A stretch of DNA of 64,000 nucleotides. It comes from Porites lobata. Taxonomy: Eukaryota > Cnidaria > Anthozoa > Scleractinia > Poritidae. The DNA is taken from NCBI GenBank assembly GCA_942486035.1, contig CALNXK010000022.1:711001-775000 (forward strand), in the 5' to 3' direction. Position numbers and translations under genes: made by a program. Under the pieces are notes generated by a model. It ran no database searches. It was not told the origin of the DNA and saw only the letters and a list, made by a program, of their open reading frames with translations. Shown piece by piece: positions 1-12,900 of this stretch (its first letter is position 1; every line of letters starts with the position of its first letter).

Positions 1-194
1 TATTGACAAAAGGGATATCCGAGACAACTCAGCGGTAAATTCCCTTTTCCTGTTTTAAAAAGGTTCATCGTAAATAGAATGGTTAGAACTTAAAAAAAAA
101 AACACGAAAGGTATGGGGCGCCGTTTGTAAAAAAAATGATTTAGCTTAATTTTGTCATTTTTTTCGTTATTTATTAAATAAAGTTTTCTGATAT

Positions 195-565
195 GATATC
201 ATACGTCAATGATTTGATATAATAAATGTTGATTTCAAATCATGCGTTTATGATTTGATATAATAAATTATTATTTAAAATCATGCGTTTATGATTTGAT
301 ATAATAAATTCTGATTTCAAATCATGCCTTTATGATTTGATATAATAAATATTGATTTCAAATCATAAGTTTATGATTTGATATAATAAATCCTAATTTC
401 AAATCATTCGTTTATGATTTGATATAATAAATCCTGATTTCAAATCATAAGTTTATGATTTCATATAATAAGTTCTGATTTTAAATCATAAGTTTATGAT
501 TTGATATAATAAATCCTGATTTCAAATCATAAGTATATGATTTCATATAATAAAAATCATTGTTT
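195..565. repeat. Subterminal tandem repeat, left arm
   Basis: About 60-bp units combine a palindromic ATGATTTGATATAATAAAT block and a TGATTTCAAATCAT block, repeated about six times. The inverted copy is at 1905-2275. Confidence 0.8.
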
Positions 566-817
566 GATATCAGTAAAACCATGATTTAATTTAATAAGTA
601 ATAAGTAACCGCGTGACTTGGCACGTGGGTTACTAGCGCGGGAATAATCGCAAAGATGGCGACACAACCAGATCAGCTATCGAGGTCAATCGCTTCTAGG
701 GTCTCTAGAGCCGAAGAAAGGGCGGTTGACCAAGCTTTGGCATCCCTTCCGAGCCTTCCTGGCAATTCAGGTTTTGCTGCTGCGACACAAGAGGTATGTA
801 ACATTGATGTATCCGTA

Positions 818-1252
818 GGGGGTACTCCCATACATTACCTGTACGGGTATATGTGTCGCCCAACGGGGTCGTGATTTTGAAGCTCCTGATTTAGAACGGG
901 GTATCCATTTCAGAGGCGTTTTCTAGAATGGGGTATAAAAAAATTGTGGATCATGGCTTTATCTTCTGCTTAAAATTGTTGCTGATTATGAAGAAGCATC
1001 TATTTGATGTATAAGTCGAACAAATAAAGAAATATCTTTTAAAAAAACAGGGCTATTTCAATTTACGAACTTTCTAGAACGGAGTATAAAAAATCGGCCC
1101 ATTTCTAGAACGGGGTATCAGTTTTAAGGCGAATTCTAGAACGGGATATAAAAAAAATTGGCCCATATCTAGAACGGGGTATCAATTTTAGGGGATATTT
1201 TTTTTAGAACGGGGTGCCTATTTGGAGTCCCGGGCGGCACATACCCCTCCCT
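818..1252. repeat. Interspersed repeat nested in the long-TIR element
   Basis: This block has repeated 'TAGAACGGGGTAT' phrases, bounded by GGGTATATGTGTCGCCC and GGGCGGCACATACCCC. It is an inverted relative of 3036-3455. Confidence 0.65.
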
Positions 1253-1904
1253 CCCCCTTTTTGATTAACAAAAAAATCATTATTGATGTCTTCCAAGCGC
1301 CTCATCTATTTCTTACATGTTGCACTGCATCATTAGTTAAGGGGATTGCGTGTTAATCGGAAAGCTATGACTATATTTACGAGGGAAAGAGGACTTTTGG
1401 ACCTTTCGCTTGTCTGGCGCATTGCGTGATACGCGCGGCTTACTTTTAGATGTGTTTGCTTCCTTTGTTATGTCCTTTTAGTAGCCATACTAAAATAACA
1501 TACAGCTAATGATTGTTTCTATTTCACAAAGTGAGGCGACAAGACAGTTCGTCAGGGAACAAGAGATCGAGACAAACAAAGGGCTATTTACACCTCAACA
1601 CCGGGAGGAGAAATTATTAGTTAGTGACATCGATCCAAGCGTCCTTGGCGAACAAAAATCATTGTACAGGCGTAACATTGAGACTCTGGTTTGGCGACAA
1701 ATCGCAGCAGCATATATATGTTCGGAAGGGATGCCAAAGCTTGGTCAACCGCCCTTTCTACGGCTCTAGAGACCCTAGAAGCGATTGACCTCGATAGCTG
1801 ATCTGGTTGTGTCGCCATCTTTGCGATTATTCCCGCGCTAGGAACCCACGTGCCAAGTCACGCGGTTACTTATTACTTATTAAATTAAATCATGGTTTTA
1901 CTGA

Positions 1905-2275
1905 TATCAAATAATGATTTTTATTATATGAAATCATATACTTATGATTTGAAATCAGGATTTATTATATCAAATCATAAACTTACGATTTAAAATCAGA
2001 ACTTATTATATGAAATCATAAACTTATGATTTGAAATCAGGATTTATTATATCAAATCATAAACGAATGATTTGAAATCAGGATTTATTATATCAAATCA
2101 TAAACTTATGATTTGAAATCAATATTTATTATATCAAATCATAAAGGCATGATTTGAAATCAGAATTTATTATATCAAATCATAAACGCATGATTTTAAA
2201 TAATAATTTATTATATCAAATCATAAACGCATGATTTGAAATCAACATTTATTATATCAAATCATTGACGTATGA
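1905..2275. repeat. Subterminal tandem repeat, right arm
   Basis: This is the reverse complement of the array at 195-565, with the same unit order and nearly the same sequence. Confidence 0.8.
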
Positions 2276-2362
2276 TATCATATCAGAAAACTTTATTTAA
2301 TAAATAACGAAAAAAATGACAAAATTAAGCTAAATCATTTTTTTTACAAACGGCGCCCCATA

Positions 2363-3035
2363 GAAAGGATCATTTCATTTATTAATAAAGTTGCGGCGTA
2401 AGTCAATAAGTTAGTTTCCCGCACGTTAATAGATTTGATAACAAAAGAGCGCTTTGCACATTTAGCCCGGGAGGGATTAGAACTCACGAAATACAAACGG
2501 AAAATTACTCAAGATAATTCATTTCTTTTACTTGTAAATTCAGTCTCTCGAAATAGATGGATTGAGATTCCGTTTAAGAAGTCAGGAAGAATGTTAATGA
2601 TCATTATTAGTTTAATTATACGTGCCAATTAAGACAAAGCTAAGCAACGGAAATATTTTTTTTGTTAAATATTTACTCTTGTCAGTTTGTTGATAGAGTG
2701 TAAATTTCTTCGCTACCATCACAATTTTGTTTGAACAATGACTTACAAATGTTAGAAATTGACTCTGAATTCTGCCCATGATCTTCACCTGGAAGTATTG
2801 TTCATAGCGAACACGTGCTTATGCGTGTCCCATGTCCCTTAACTGACTGGTGCTATTTGGTTTTTACTAGAAAGTAAGGATTTACTGCTAAGTTACTAAA
2901 TAACGATTTTTGGGTGTTATGATTCAAAAGGAAATATTGAAATGTAATTTAAGTCAAAAATCAAGGGATAAGGTTTGGTCTGGTTCTTGGTTTGCCTCTT
3001 CCTCACCTCGGGGTGGGAGGGGGCACTTGGATATT
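2363..3035. other. Unassigned AT-rich stretch
   Basis: I see no gene, hairpin or recognised repeat here. The short ORF at 2435-2632 has no recognisable family. Confidence 0.4.
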
Positions 3036-3455
3036 TTTTGGGTGGGTATGTGCCGCCCGGGACTCCAAATTGGCACCCCGTTCTAAAAAAATTTCCCCTA
3101 AAATTGATATCCAGTTTTTAGAAGTGGGCCAATTTTTTATACCCCGTTCTAGAATTCGCCCTAAAACTGATACCCCTTTCTAGAAATGGGCTAATTTTTT
3201 ATACTCCGTTCTAGGGTGCAACAAGAGTACAACGGTTTGCTTGTTAAAGCATTGAACCGTATTTTTAAAAGCAATCTGTCCTTGAATAATTTCAAATGGC
3301 TGCTTACAAAAGTGGAGCTTTCGTGTGTTCGAAATATTATACCCCGTTCTAGAAAACGCCTCTGAAATGGATACCCCGTTCTAAATCAGGAGTTTCAAAA
3401 TCACGACCCCTTTGGGCGGCACATACCCGTATAGGTTATGTGTGGGAGTACCCCC
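3036..3455. repeat. Interspersed repeat, second copy
   Basis: It begins GGGTATGTGCCGCCCGGGAC and contains repeated ACCCCGTTCTAGAA phrases. It is the reverse-oriented relative of 818-1252. Confidence 0.65.
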
Positions 3456-3958
3456 CGTCCCCCCGGGTTCCTCACTCGGTTGTGATGCGTATTGGCAATA
3501 TTGGCCACTCGACACGCCTCACTTTATTTTTCCGGATTTTTTTAATTGTAATTTTTAACCTAGTAGATTGTTGAAGAGTGAAAAAAACGTACAAATTTCA
3601 TAGACCATCTGTGAAAAATGTTCCATATCAGGAGCCGGCTCCTGTCCATATATATCATTTTATAACCGATCAGGCTCTAAAGTAACACGCCATTGCGCCT
3701 GTATAAATTCCGCTCATATTGGTCGGTGTTGAGAATGAGTAATAAATCCGACTCCTTCGAAAGTGATCTCCTGTATGGTCATAAGTTGTATTATAATGTC
3801 AGGGAGTTAAAGAAAGTGGTCATACGGGATCAATAGTGAAATGTGCAAACAACTTTGGAACTATAAACATTCAGTTAATGACTACAGGGAAATGAATTTC
3901 ACAAGTAAACGTTTTATAATAAGGGCCGGTCAATTCATTGATTGAACCAGAAACTTAC

Positions 3959-4793
3959 CTGTTTCGTTACGTGAGGCGATGTTGAGATATTTCCGTTTCA
4001 AGGCATTCCGTCCAGAAACGCAAGCTTCTTCGCTATAAACCATCCCGTGTAATTTTCCCATCTTAACGTTTTCCATATACCTCAAAATTCCATCCTTATG
4101 AGTTTTTAACTTTCTCTCTATCTCGTCGATGTCTTCCAGCGTTTTAGGCTTGAGTTTTTTGAGCATCTCTTGCAAATGCTTTCCGACATCGCAGATCGGT
4201 TGTTTGCAATAGAAAGTTGGTCCCATCATCCAGTCCCCGGCGTAATAGTTCATATCAAACGGCTGTCCGAACACCGTCTTTAGATAGTGCTTGAGCTGTG
4301 ATAACGCTTTTCTTTCTCTTGGCTTTAGCTTCTCATACTCCACTTTGGTTTCATTGACTTCTTTGAATAGTTTCCAAGCTGCATCCGTGACTTGTTTGAT
4401 GTATTCTGGTGTTGGGTTGTAAGCGGTGTACTTCTCCTTGATGTCATCTCGAGTTGCATCAGGATCATTCGTCAACTGGAATGGGTGATTCTCGTAATAA
4501 CTCCTCTTCGCCCTCAAGATGATTCCATTCAGGTCGATCCGCTTTGCTTCCTCCGAGTAATCACAAAACGATGTTTGCGGCTCGCTAGGACCTCCTCCAG
4601 CAGCTTCGTTTTTGCTCTTTTCATCACAATCCTTCTTTTTTGCAGCCAGCGCGATTAGAACAATTCCTACAATTAAAACGATTATCGCAATGGCAGCGAG
4701 CAAGCACAAAAGAATTTTCCCAGTCGACTTCTGCTTCAACTTCAACTTCTCGTCACCCACCATCTTGCTGTCCTCCCTCGGTTCTCCTGTCAT
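3959..4793 (-). CDS. Gene C exon 1: third membrane-anchored DUF885 paralogue (partial)
   Basis: A single exon ends at a perfect donor, ACAG|GTAAGT, in phase 1, the same position as the other first exons. It encodes a tail rich in Lys (KLKLKQKSTGK), a TM helix of about 24 residues, a short stalk, and an ectodomain with NYYAGDWMMGPT, CKQPIC, EEACVSG and NETG. The tail lacks the FMISE motif and the stalk is shorter than in A and B. The start at 4793 (MTGEPRED) is preferred for tail length, although the in-frame ATG at 4763 has the better Kozak context. No exon 2-9 homologue is seen in 1-3958, so the rest lies left of the window, or this is an orphan exon. Confidence 0.8.
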
Positions 4794-4844
4794 CGATAGA
4801 AATATCTGAATCACGCAATTTAAGTATTGGTTACTTGTTAAGTA

Positions 4845-5640
4845 AACAGACGTGAGCGGTTATTTGCCTTCGTTCAAATGTGCCTACACCTGCCCAATTT
4901 ACCATATTTTTACATTGCCCATAATACACCTTGTTCCCACCTGTCATAGAATGCTTAATGATCAATAGTTATTTCTTTTAGGCAGATTTCTTTTGTTTAA
5001 GCCCTTTTTCCGTAGGACGCGATTACGGAACTTATATTGTTGTAGTTTGTAATTTTGTTATTCATTGCATGACTAATTCTGTAAAAGATTCATTTCTAAT
5101 CTGGATCAATTGTAAATTAGTACGTGCCCTAAAGGCCATATTAATCGGAAGCCGTTCTAACTGTTAATTAATTACTAGACTTTTTACAATAGCTCTTATT
5201 TGCTCGACACCTTGCGTTTGCATAGGATTTTGAAGTCGTAGGTTTTAAGAAGGAGTAATAACCTTGCTGCGAACTTGTACGGAGTGTGTGTTTTTAATTG
5301 TGTGTGTAAGAGAGAAACTTTAAGAACAGCACAGCCACTTCTGAAGTCTTCAGCAGAAGTGACCCTGAGATTCACTGCAAAGAGTCATTTGTCGAGGGAA
5401 GCAAGTTGTGCTGCAAAAGGTTGACAGAACGGGAGTACGGAACGCCAATACGGAAAAGTACTTTTTGGTGACCGTAAATAATTTCACCAATAGCAGCTGC
5501 AGAAACCTGGACAACGTGAACGGTCATTTGCTCGCGTTTAAATGAACCTTCAGTCTTGTTGACTTACACCCAATTTACCATTTTTTTACATTGCCCATGC
5601 ATAATTTGCCTTGTTCCCGAGGGCCCACTAAAATTTCTAT
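4845..5640. repeat. Diverged direct repeat upstream of gene C
   Basis: About 90 bp at 4850-4940 recurs at 5512-5620; both contain CCCAATTTACCAT, a TTTTTACATTGCCCAT run and CCTTGTTCCC. The sequence between them shows nothing recognisable. The first copy sits where the gene C promoter would be. Confidence 0.5.
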
Positions 5641-5756
5641 AAGGCGCCGTCCACACCAATCCTGATATTTTTAAAACCGCAGATATTTTTTACACGAATA
5701 TGTCGCGGATGAATGACCGGATTTAAAGGTTTCGTGTGGACAGGGCCTAAACATTG
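5640..5756. repeat. Small inverted-repeat element
   Basis: The ends GGCGCCGTCCACAC and GTGTGGACAGGGCC are inverted copies around an AT-rich centre, typical of a MITE. Confidence 0.45.
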
Positions 5757-5857
5757 TCTTTAGTTTCTCCCGGGACGACTGCAATACCCAGGAAAAACTG
5801 CAAACAATGATTATGCAAAATTTTGAGGCGTAAACAAGATGCTATATGGGAAATGTT

Positions 5858-6419
5858 TACACAGTCAAGCCATGCCGAGCGTATTCCCCAATATTAATGA
5901 ATTTATTATTCCACAGTTGAATCCGTTAGAAAGTGCTAGCAGTAGATTTCAGATTCGTCTCTGCGTTCCCGCTTGTGCAATGAACAGGGAATTGAAACGC
6001 GAGGTATTATAATCTGTCTTCAAAATCCGTCAAAATTGACGGAAAAACAGGGATAAAATCAGGCGGATTGTCCATCCAAAATTAAGACCCTTCCATTTTC
6101 AAATTAAGACACATTATCTGTCTGACGCTAATTATTCAACGGATAACCCGTCTCAGACGGATAATCCGTCTTTATTGTGAATATCACCATTCTTGAATTT
6201 GATGGGAATGTCTTCAAAGCAAGCTTGTCAATTCAAAGATTTTCAATCTGATCGAATGCAGTGAAGTTATCTTTAAAAAATTCACTGCTTATTACGCATG
6301 CAGGAACGCAGATTTGGATTTCATACTGGTTGCGGCAACTACTAACGGTTTCATTTTTCAAATAGTCGTTTCATTAATGGAATCTTGGGGGTACGCTTAA
6401 CCTGGCTTGACTGTAAATG
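5858..6419. mobile_element. MITE with about 50-bp terminal inverted repeats
   Basis: The left end TTTACACAGTCAAGCCA pairs with the right end TGGCTTGACTGTAAA, and similarity continues inward through the CCCCAA/TTGGGG blocks. Confidence 0.6.
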
Positions 6420-6429
6420 GTGAATTCAA

Positions 6430-8255
6430 TAAGGTCGCACGAAGGAAGGTCACACCGTGGATCTTCTGATCACTAGATCTTGTTATCACTAAATCTGATT
6501 ATGACGTTGTTTTCCTTTTTGTTAAATCTGATCACGCTGCCGTTCACTTTTACCTGATGCTCAAAAAGCCAGCGTTTGACTAGAAGCTCATTACAGGTCA
6601 TTACGTTTAGAAAGCTTCGTTCTATTGACTTTGATTATTTTGGTTCTGATGTCACGAAACTCTAGTCTTCCGAGTCTTTTTGCTATGCAGCTTCCGTGCC
6701 TTCATGATCTAATCATTCAGTATAACGACTTTCTAAGTTCCTTACTAAGTATCCATAATCCTCTCAAAACCGTTAATCTGCGTCCTGCTGCACCTTGGTA
6801 TTCCGACGAAATAAACAACTCGAAAAAATATCCCAGGAGATTGGAACGGCGTTGGCGAAGGATCAAACTTCTAATTTATCGCCGGTTGATCAATGCCGTG
6901 TCGTCAACAACTTATTACACTCCACTCTGTACTAATCAATGATAATCAGTCGGACTATAAACTTCTTATCGATTGCATAGTGTAATACACCATATCCGCC
7001 CTGCACCTCGTCTTTAGAGCTCGCAAATAAGTTTGTCGAGATATTTTCTGATAAGATAACTAAAATACGGGTCGATTTAGATGCTGCTCGCGTCCACCCA
7101 GTTTCTTAAGTCGACCGGGTGTGTCCTTATACGTTTGATGAGTTCAGTATGGTAATCGTTGATGAAGTCCGCAATCAGTGTTGTGAAGTTATCTTCCAAA
7201 TCATGTGATGTTGACCCTCTTCCTAGCTATGTCACAAGAAACGCTCTGGGTACACTGCTTCCATTTATGTCCAAGATTATTAATACTTCACTGCAATCTG
7301 GCCAAATGCCCTCTCAATTAAAAGTTGCTAAGCTACGCTCTCTCCATAATTACTTCACTGGATCATACGCGGTTTTCAAACTATCGTCCTGTTTCAAATC
7401 TTACTTTCATCAGCAAAGAAATTGAGAAGTTGGTTGCTAACCAACTGATCTTCTATTTTAACAAAAACATCTGAACGAGACATTTCAGTCAGCCTAGCCT
7501 ACAAACGGTATCACTGCACAGAGACGGCTCTCATTCACGTGCGTAACGACATCCTTACAGCTATTGAACGGTAATTTCATTACTTCTAGATCTCTCTGCT
7601 GCTTTCGATCCGGTTGACCACGATATTCTCCTTTCTCGCCTACAAGAGCGCTTTGGAGTTACCGGCAAACCGCGTTATAATTATGGTTTCAATCTTAACT
7701 GTCCTATCGCATATAGTATGTGACCTTTCTTGAAACATGCTCTTCGATGTGGTGTTCCACAAGGATCTGTTTTGGGACCCATTTTGTACCTTCTTTACAC
7801 TTCTCACCGCTTACCGACATTGTTAAGAAATTCAACTTGAGTTTTTCTTTTTATGCTGATGACCCACAACTTTATTGTCCTTTCAACCAACTAAACCTGG
7901 TGTTAGGGATTATAGCTGTGTCTAACATTGAGCGTTGTGTACATGAGATTGATCACTGGATGCTGGTTGACCGTCTTACACTGAACAAAGATAAGATTGA
8001 ATTATTAGTAATCTACGCTAAACATCTACCTAGACCAATCTTTCAAGACATCTGTCGTCAGTGAGTCCATCCGCTTCTCACGGCAGGCTAGAAATATTGG
8101 TGTTCTTTATTGACAATCATTTTCTTTTTAACGAACATATTGCAAGTATTTGCAAATCGTCTTTTTATCATCTCCGTAACATCAGTCATATAAGAAAGCT
8201 ACAGCGTGCTTTTAATGGGGACGTCTACCTTTTAGGTTGCCTTCAGTGTTAATAA
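6430..8255 (+). pseudogene. Decayed CR1/L2-like LINE (endonuclease end and reverse transcriptase)
   Basis: Broken frames read, in order, a linker (PWYSDEINNSK), a finger region (DPLPSYVTRNALG, then frameshift, RPVSNLTFISKEIEK), LLDLSAAFDPVDHDILLSRL, and a palm motif FYADDPQLY with downstream CVHEIDHWM and LTLNKDKIELLVI. Many stops and frameshifts show that it is inactive. The FYADD box and the spacing of blocks identify a LINE reverse transcriptase. Confidence 0.75.
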
Positions 8256-8865
8256 AAAACACTAATGATATGATAAATGCAAAATGTTTGAGAGATGTTT
8301 TGAAAAGCGCCAACTGAGTTTTCTCAAATCAGTATATTAGTTTTATATCATAGCTTATTGACCTTACACACTTAATGACCCTTTTTTACAGGAATTAAAG
8401 GAAAGTGCCGTTAGTTTTTGACGAAAAAAGAAAGTGTATCAACTTAGTGTTTCTTACGCCTAAGGAATCAGAGAGCGATTGATCGATTTTTAGTTTATAT
8501 CGGGTGAAGTGCATTTACTGGTTGAGCCTGTTGGCGGTTCAGCTACAACCATAAAATGGTCTCTTTCAAAACTAGTTTTGCAATTTTTATCCGTTTGAGC
8601 TAAGAATTTTCAGGAACATAGAACTTGGTAGTCCCAACAATCGTATGTTTTTGGATTTTGGATTTTAACGTTTTTTGGGGGGGAAACCGACGTCATAAGA
8701 TTGACAGCAAAAAATAATTTTCGGCTTCTAAACAAAACAAGTCAGCAATTTTTTAAAGAGTACTCAGAGGTAAACTGAAATGTGGAAAAAGTTTTTGAAA
8801 ACCTCATTTGGTTGCAAAGAAATGACATTAAAGGTCAATAATGTTTATAAAAATACTGACAGTAA

Positions 8866-9392
8866 AACCTCGTTAACTCCAACTCTGAAGAGAAATGAAA
8901 ACAGTTCGAGTTAGCGGGGTTCGAGTTATCGGAGTCGATTGAATGTCACATGTACCATCTTAATAATAAAATAGTTTAATAGTAAAATACTTCAGTGTAT
9001 AGTGCAGTGCAAATTTTACTTTCATCAGAAACGGTAACATGATCCCTTCATTATGCTTTTTATGATAAAATATGATCTGTTCGTTGTACCAATCAAAATC
9101 ATATTGTGGTAGCGTTAGTTTTAGCGGTTTTATCGATTATTACACAACAAGAAGAGCTAATGAAATGGCATCCGATTGGAGTTACCAGAACCAGAATTCG
9201 AGTTATCGGGGTAAATGTAAATGAAATGTTGATCAAGGTAAAGGAAATTTAGGATGAGTTAGCGAGGAATTCGAGTTATCCGAGTTCGAGTTAACTGAGT
9301 ACAAATGACTGAAAAGTGGGGTGAAATTTAAGGGAAATGGGACTTAGTGCGGGGTAGCAGGGGGTTCGAGTTATCGAGGTTCTACTTAGTAA
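8866..9392. mobile_element. Pogo/Tigger-like MITE
   Basis: The left end CAGTAAAACCTCGTTAACTC mirrors the right end GAGTTATCGAGGTTCTACT. The interior is built from repeated TTCGAGTTA phrases. No coding capacity is seen. Confidence 0.6.
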
Positions 9393-9616
9393 CAAAATGG
9401 CGGGAAATTCACAGCTCAATAACTTCTCAACCAGTTGAGCTTTGCTTGGGAGGAAATACCGAGTTCTGTCATCCTGCAGAGCCTTTGCTCAAACTAAAAA
9501 GTTAAAAATTAAACTACAGTAGTTTGGAATAGAACACTTTTTGCATGCAGCTGACCCAGCGTGAAACGATCGATGTCCTAATTTTAAGAATGGGTAAATT
9601 TTTTCTTAAACAAGGT

Positions 9617-9622
9617 TTTATT
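9617..9622 (-). terminator. Candidate polyadenylation signal of gene A
   Basis: An AATAAA hexamer lies on the minus strand about 155 bp beyond the gene A stop codon. It is the first canonical hexamer seen there. Confidence 0.5.
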
Positions 9623-9775
9623 TGCTAATAAGGAAATTAACAGATTGTCAAATTAATTACGGAATTAATTGCTCAATTTTGAAGAAATGAATGGTAGCTG
9701 ACGCTGCTATTACGAACTTATAGCGAAAGCCAGTCCATAAACTTTCCACAACCGTGATCAGCGCAAGTTTCCTGT

Positions 9776-9916
9776 TCATTTTGATCCCTGCGGAGGTTTC
9801 TTTGGAGGATTCAGGACAATGTCGCAGCCCTCTGCATCCTTGTTTATGACACAGGCGACGTACTTTTCCACGTGATTCCTTAAGTAAGCCAAAGGTGAAG
9901 AACCCTGTGCGAGAAT
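9776..9916 (-). CDS. Gene A exon 9 (terminal)
   Basis: This exon encodes ILAQGSSPLAYL and a lysine/proline-rich end, and stops at TGA (9776-9778). It lacks the 17-residue C-terminal extension of gene B. Confidence 0.85.
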   Translation of the reverse strand: MLAQGSSPLAYLRNHVEKYVACVINKDAEGCDIVLNPPKKPPQGSK

Positions 9917-12900
9917 CTAAATAAAAACACAATGTTCTTTGTTACATTATTTTGCTCCAATATCCTGGTGCACAAAAGCTGCTGAATGATTTCTATTTTC
10001 GCCCAGTTCTGCACGTCAAAAATACTTTTCGCTTGGCTTCATGTTTTAATGCTATGCCTTTAAAAATCACCAAAAATATTGTTATGGTTAGTGCTTGTCG
10101 GTGAAATTTCTCTGATATTTTCTTCACAACCCCAAGTGATGATTTTGAGTATGGGTGAAGGCCCTGAGTGATAACTTACAGTAGGTACAGAATTGACCTA
10201 AAACACCGAACTCTCGTGACATGGTAGTCTCCCTTGCAGCCGTTTGTAGTGTCGTCACGCAACGCTCTTCCCATGTGGGGAGGAGCGTTTCGTGACGACA
10301 CTAAAAACGGTTGCGAGAGAGACTAGTGACATGGTGGCCCCTTAAAAATTGTCATTATTGTTAGACGAAGCAAAGATTCAGAGGAGAACGTGATATTGCA
10401 CAGAATATGAAAAAATTTCAAAAGACTTGGCCAAAGATGATTTACCTGGTAATGAAAATCTCGTAAACTGAACTTCTGGCCCAGTTGCTTCTTGGCATAT
10501 TCCCTGTTTTTTTTAATCATCAATTGTCCAATCATATAAGCGGGGGTCCTTCCGGGGGCGCTTTGGTACCGCGTCACCTGAAATTATTCAATTGTATTTA
10601 CGCTATTAATGAAATCTGCAATGTATTTCAGAGACAAATTTTGTTGACATTATCATTCAATCATTTTTATTTATCTATTTGAGAAGTGGATATGAGACCT
10701 AATATAAACTATAGGAAGAGAGCAAACTATAGCAGGAACTACTCGCCAGGAGATACTTAGCGTATGCTTACTTAACAGCTGCCTGTACATTGTATACAAA
10801 CGCTAATCTGTTATGGTATACATTGCGTAGCCCGCAACGCGGGAAATAAGATTTCGTTCTGTCGGCCTGCTTACTAGGTGTTTGATACATCGCGGCGATC
10901 GTTTCAAACTACATGGTTTTAACCCTCAGACGTACAGGGGGGGCATTCAACCTCCCCCATAAGGTTTTTCTGAGTTTCCTAAATGATTAAATGATTAAAA
11001 TAGATGATTAAACGAATGAACGACTGAAAGAAGAAGAGAATGAATTGATACATACATATCACGTTAAACAATTTTTAAGGCCTAGAACATCTGCATGGCA
11101 ATTACTTTTAAAGGGCTCAAATCGCACCTCGTTCTCGGCCGTTTCAGTATTATCCCATGTATAGTTGCTAAAGAGTTCAATGGCTTCATCTCTTTTCATC
11201 CCAAAATAATGTAACCCTGGGTCAATACGGAGAGCTCGCACCACCTGAAATCCAGGAAGTAAGAAAAAATAGGTATGTAAATTACAATTTTAGATCTCTC
11301 TTTGTGGTACCTATTTTTGCATTGTTAAATTTCTTTATCTGAGGGATAGCCAATCGGTATATTAGCAGGAACAGCATAGCCAGGGTTGGTGCTAATACTT
11401 CAAATGTTTACTTTTCCTCTGGAGTTCTTTTTACACGCTGGAAAAAAAGGTGCCAAAACTTGGCCACAAATTTGTCCAAACTATTTTTGGAAATATACAT
11501 GGAATGTTACCAATATCTCTTAAACTATAAAAGATAGTGAGTTGAGACTTTCACTTTTGTAATTGTCATAAGTTATTGTTTCAAATTCTTCATTTTTTGG
11601 ATTAGTACTCTCCTGACCAAAAAGGCAATTCGGGTTGTAATTAGTTGTAACGTCACAAAATGAAATTTGCGAATTCAAATGGACAAGTTCTTCAATTTTA
11701 TGTACACTATATTTCTGCAAAGTATCACAATTTCAGGTCACATACTTTTGAAGGAGAAGAGTTTGGGAATTATGATTTTTTGATTGGCCACTAGAGGGTC
11801 ACCTTACTAGTAACCATAGAAACGCTTTATCCAAAATGTTTCTGGAATCAAGTATTGTTGCCTGTATCAATTTCAGTAACATGCCTTTAAAGGAAGCAAA
11901 GTTATAGCCCCAAGAATTCCAAAACTTTTTGTGCCTATCACGACCCCACTGAATCTGTTGGCAGCTCAGCTTGAAAAAAGTCCCCAGCATGGTAAAACGC
12001 TGTTTCTGTCTCAGTCTATACCGCTAGTGTCGAGCATTGCATCTGAGAAGCAACAAAGCCTATTCACGTTTCCACGTCTCCGCTCCGTGTTTTCTCGAAG
12101 CTTCAATTTACGTGATATAATCTGTACAATATTAATTACTTAAGATGCATAAAATTATCAATAATCTTTCTCTACCACCTGAAACTTTTAAACAGGTTCA
12201 TTAGTTCGAATGCTCGATCTTCACTGGACTTACAGTTCTCTCCAGCACTGCAACATCACATCTCAACCGTTCTGAATTAACCGACCCAGAACAACCTTTC
12301 CACCAACAACGATGAAACCTCTATATTTTGCTTATTGTGACTTAGCTACAACAAGAATCAACTGGGTGTCTTCCTTGTTAAAGTTCCTGCCTTTACTTAG
12401 TTTTATACCTCCCATTTCAGCATTCCATACTTCTGCAATGGATTATTGTTGTAGATATCTGTTTCATCCAAGATATATTCCTCAGCGTACGCATTCCAGC
12501 CTTTTGTAAACGCAGTGTTCGAAGATACCCCATCAAGCCAGCCAATGACACCACCGCAGCTATCCTGAAAATGTTCTATGTTGCCCTGCATCTGACGTTT
12601 AAAAGGTATGGTCTAATTTTAGATCACGAGATATTTTCATTTTCTATCAATCGATGATTGGGTAACAGTTCAGGCGTTTTACTATCTCAGGTAAATTAAG
12701 GCATGGGCCTCAATTTGCCTCAATTCGCTCACTTCAAAAGTGAGGGGGTGGTCTACATCTAACAGCTTTAGATGTAGACGCATAAAAGTTTACCAGCTAC
12801 ACACATTTTTAGTTTTTCAGTTCGTGCTTTAAAATTCTGCAAATTAGATCACGTGACCTCCATCGGCTGAAAAAGCTTGTTCTTGAAACGGCAACACTTT

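Larger units (their letters stand above)
114..2360. mobile_element. DNA transposon with about 640-bp terminal inverted repeats and TA flanks
   Basis: Terminal inverted repeats run about 114-762 and 1722-2360, start TGGGGCGCCG and are almost identical, which implies recent insertion. TA dinucleotides at 112-113 and 2361-2362 are the apparent target duplication. Each arm carries AT-rich subterminal tandem repeats and, at its inner end, an ORF start reading MATQPDQLSRSIASRVSRA. No transposase is present, so it is non-autonomous. Confidence 0.8.
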
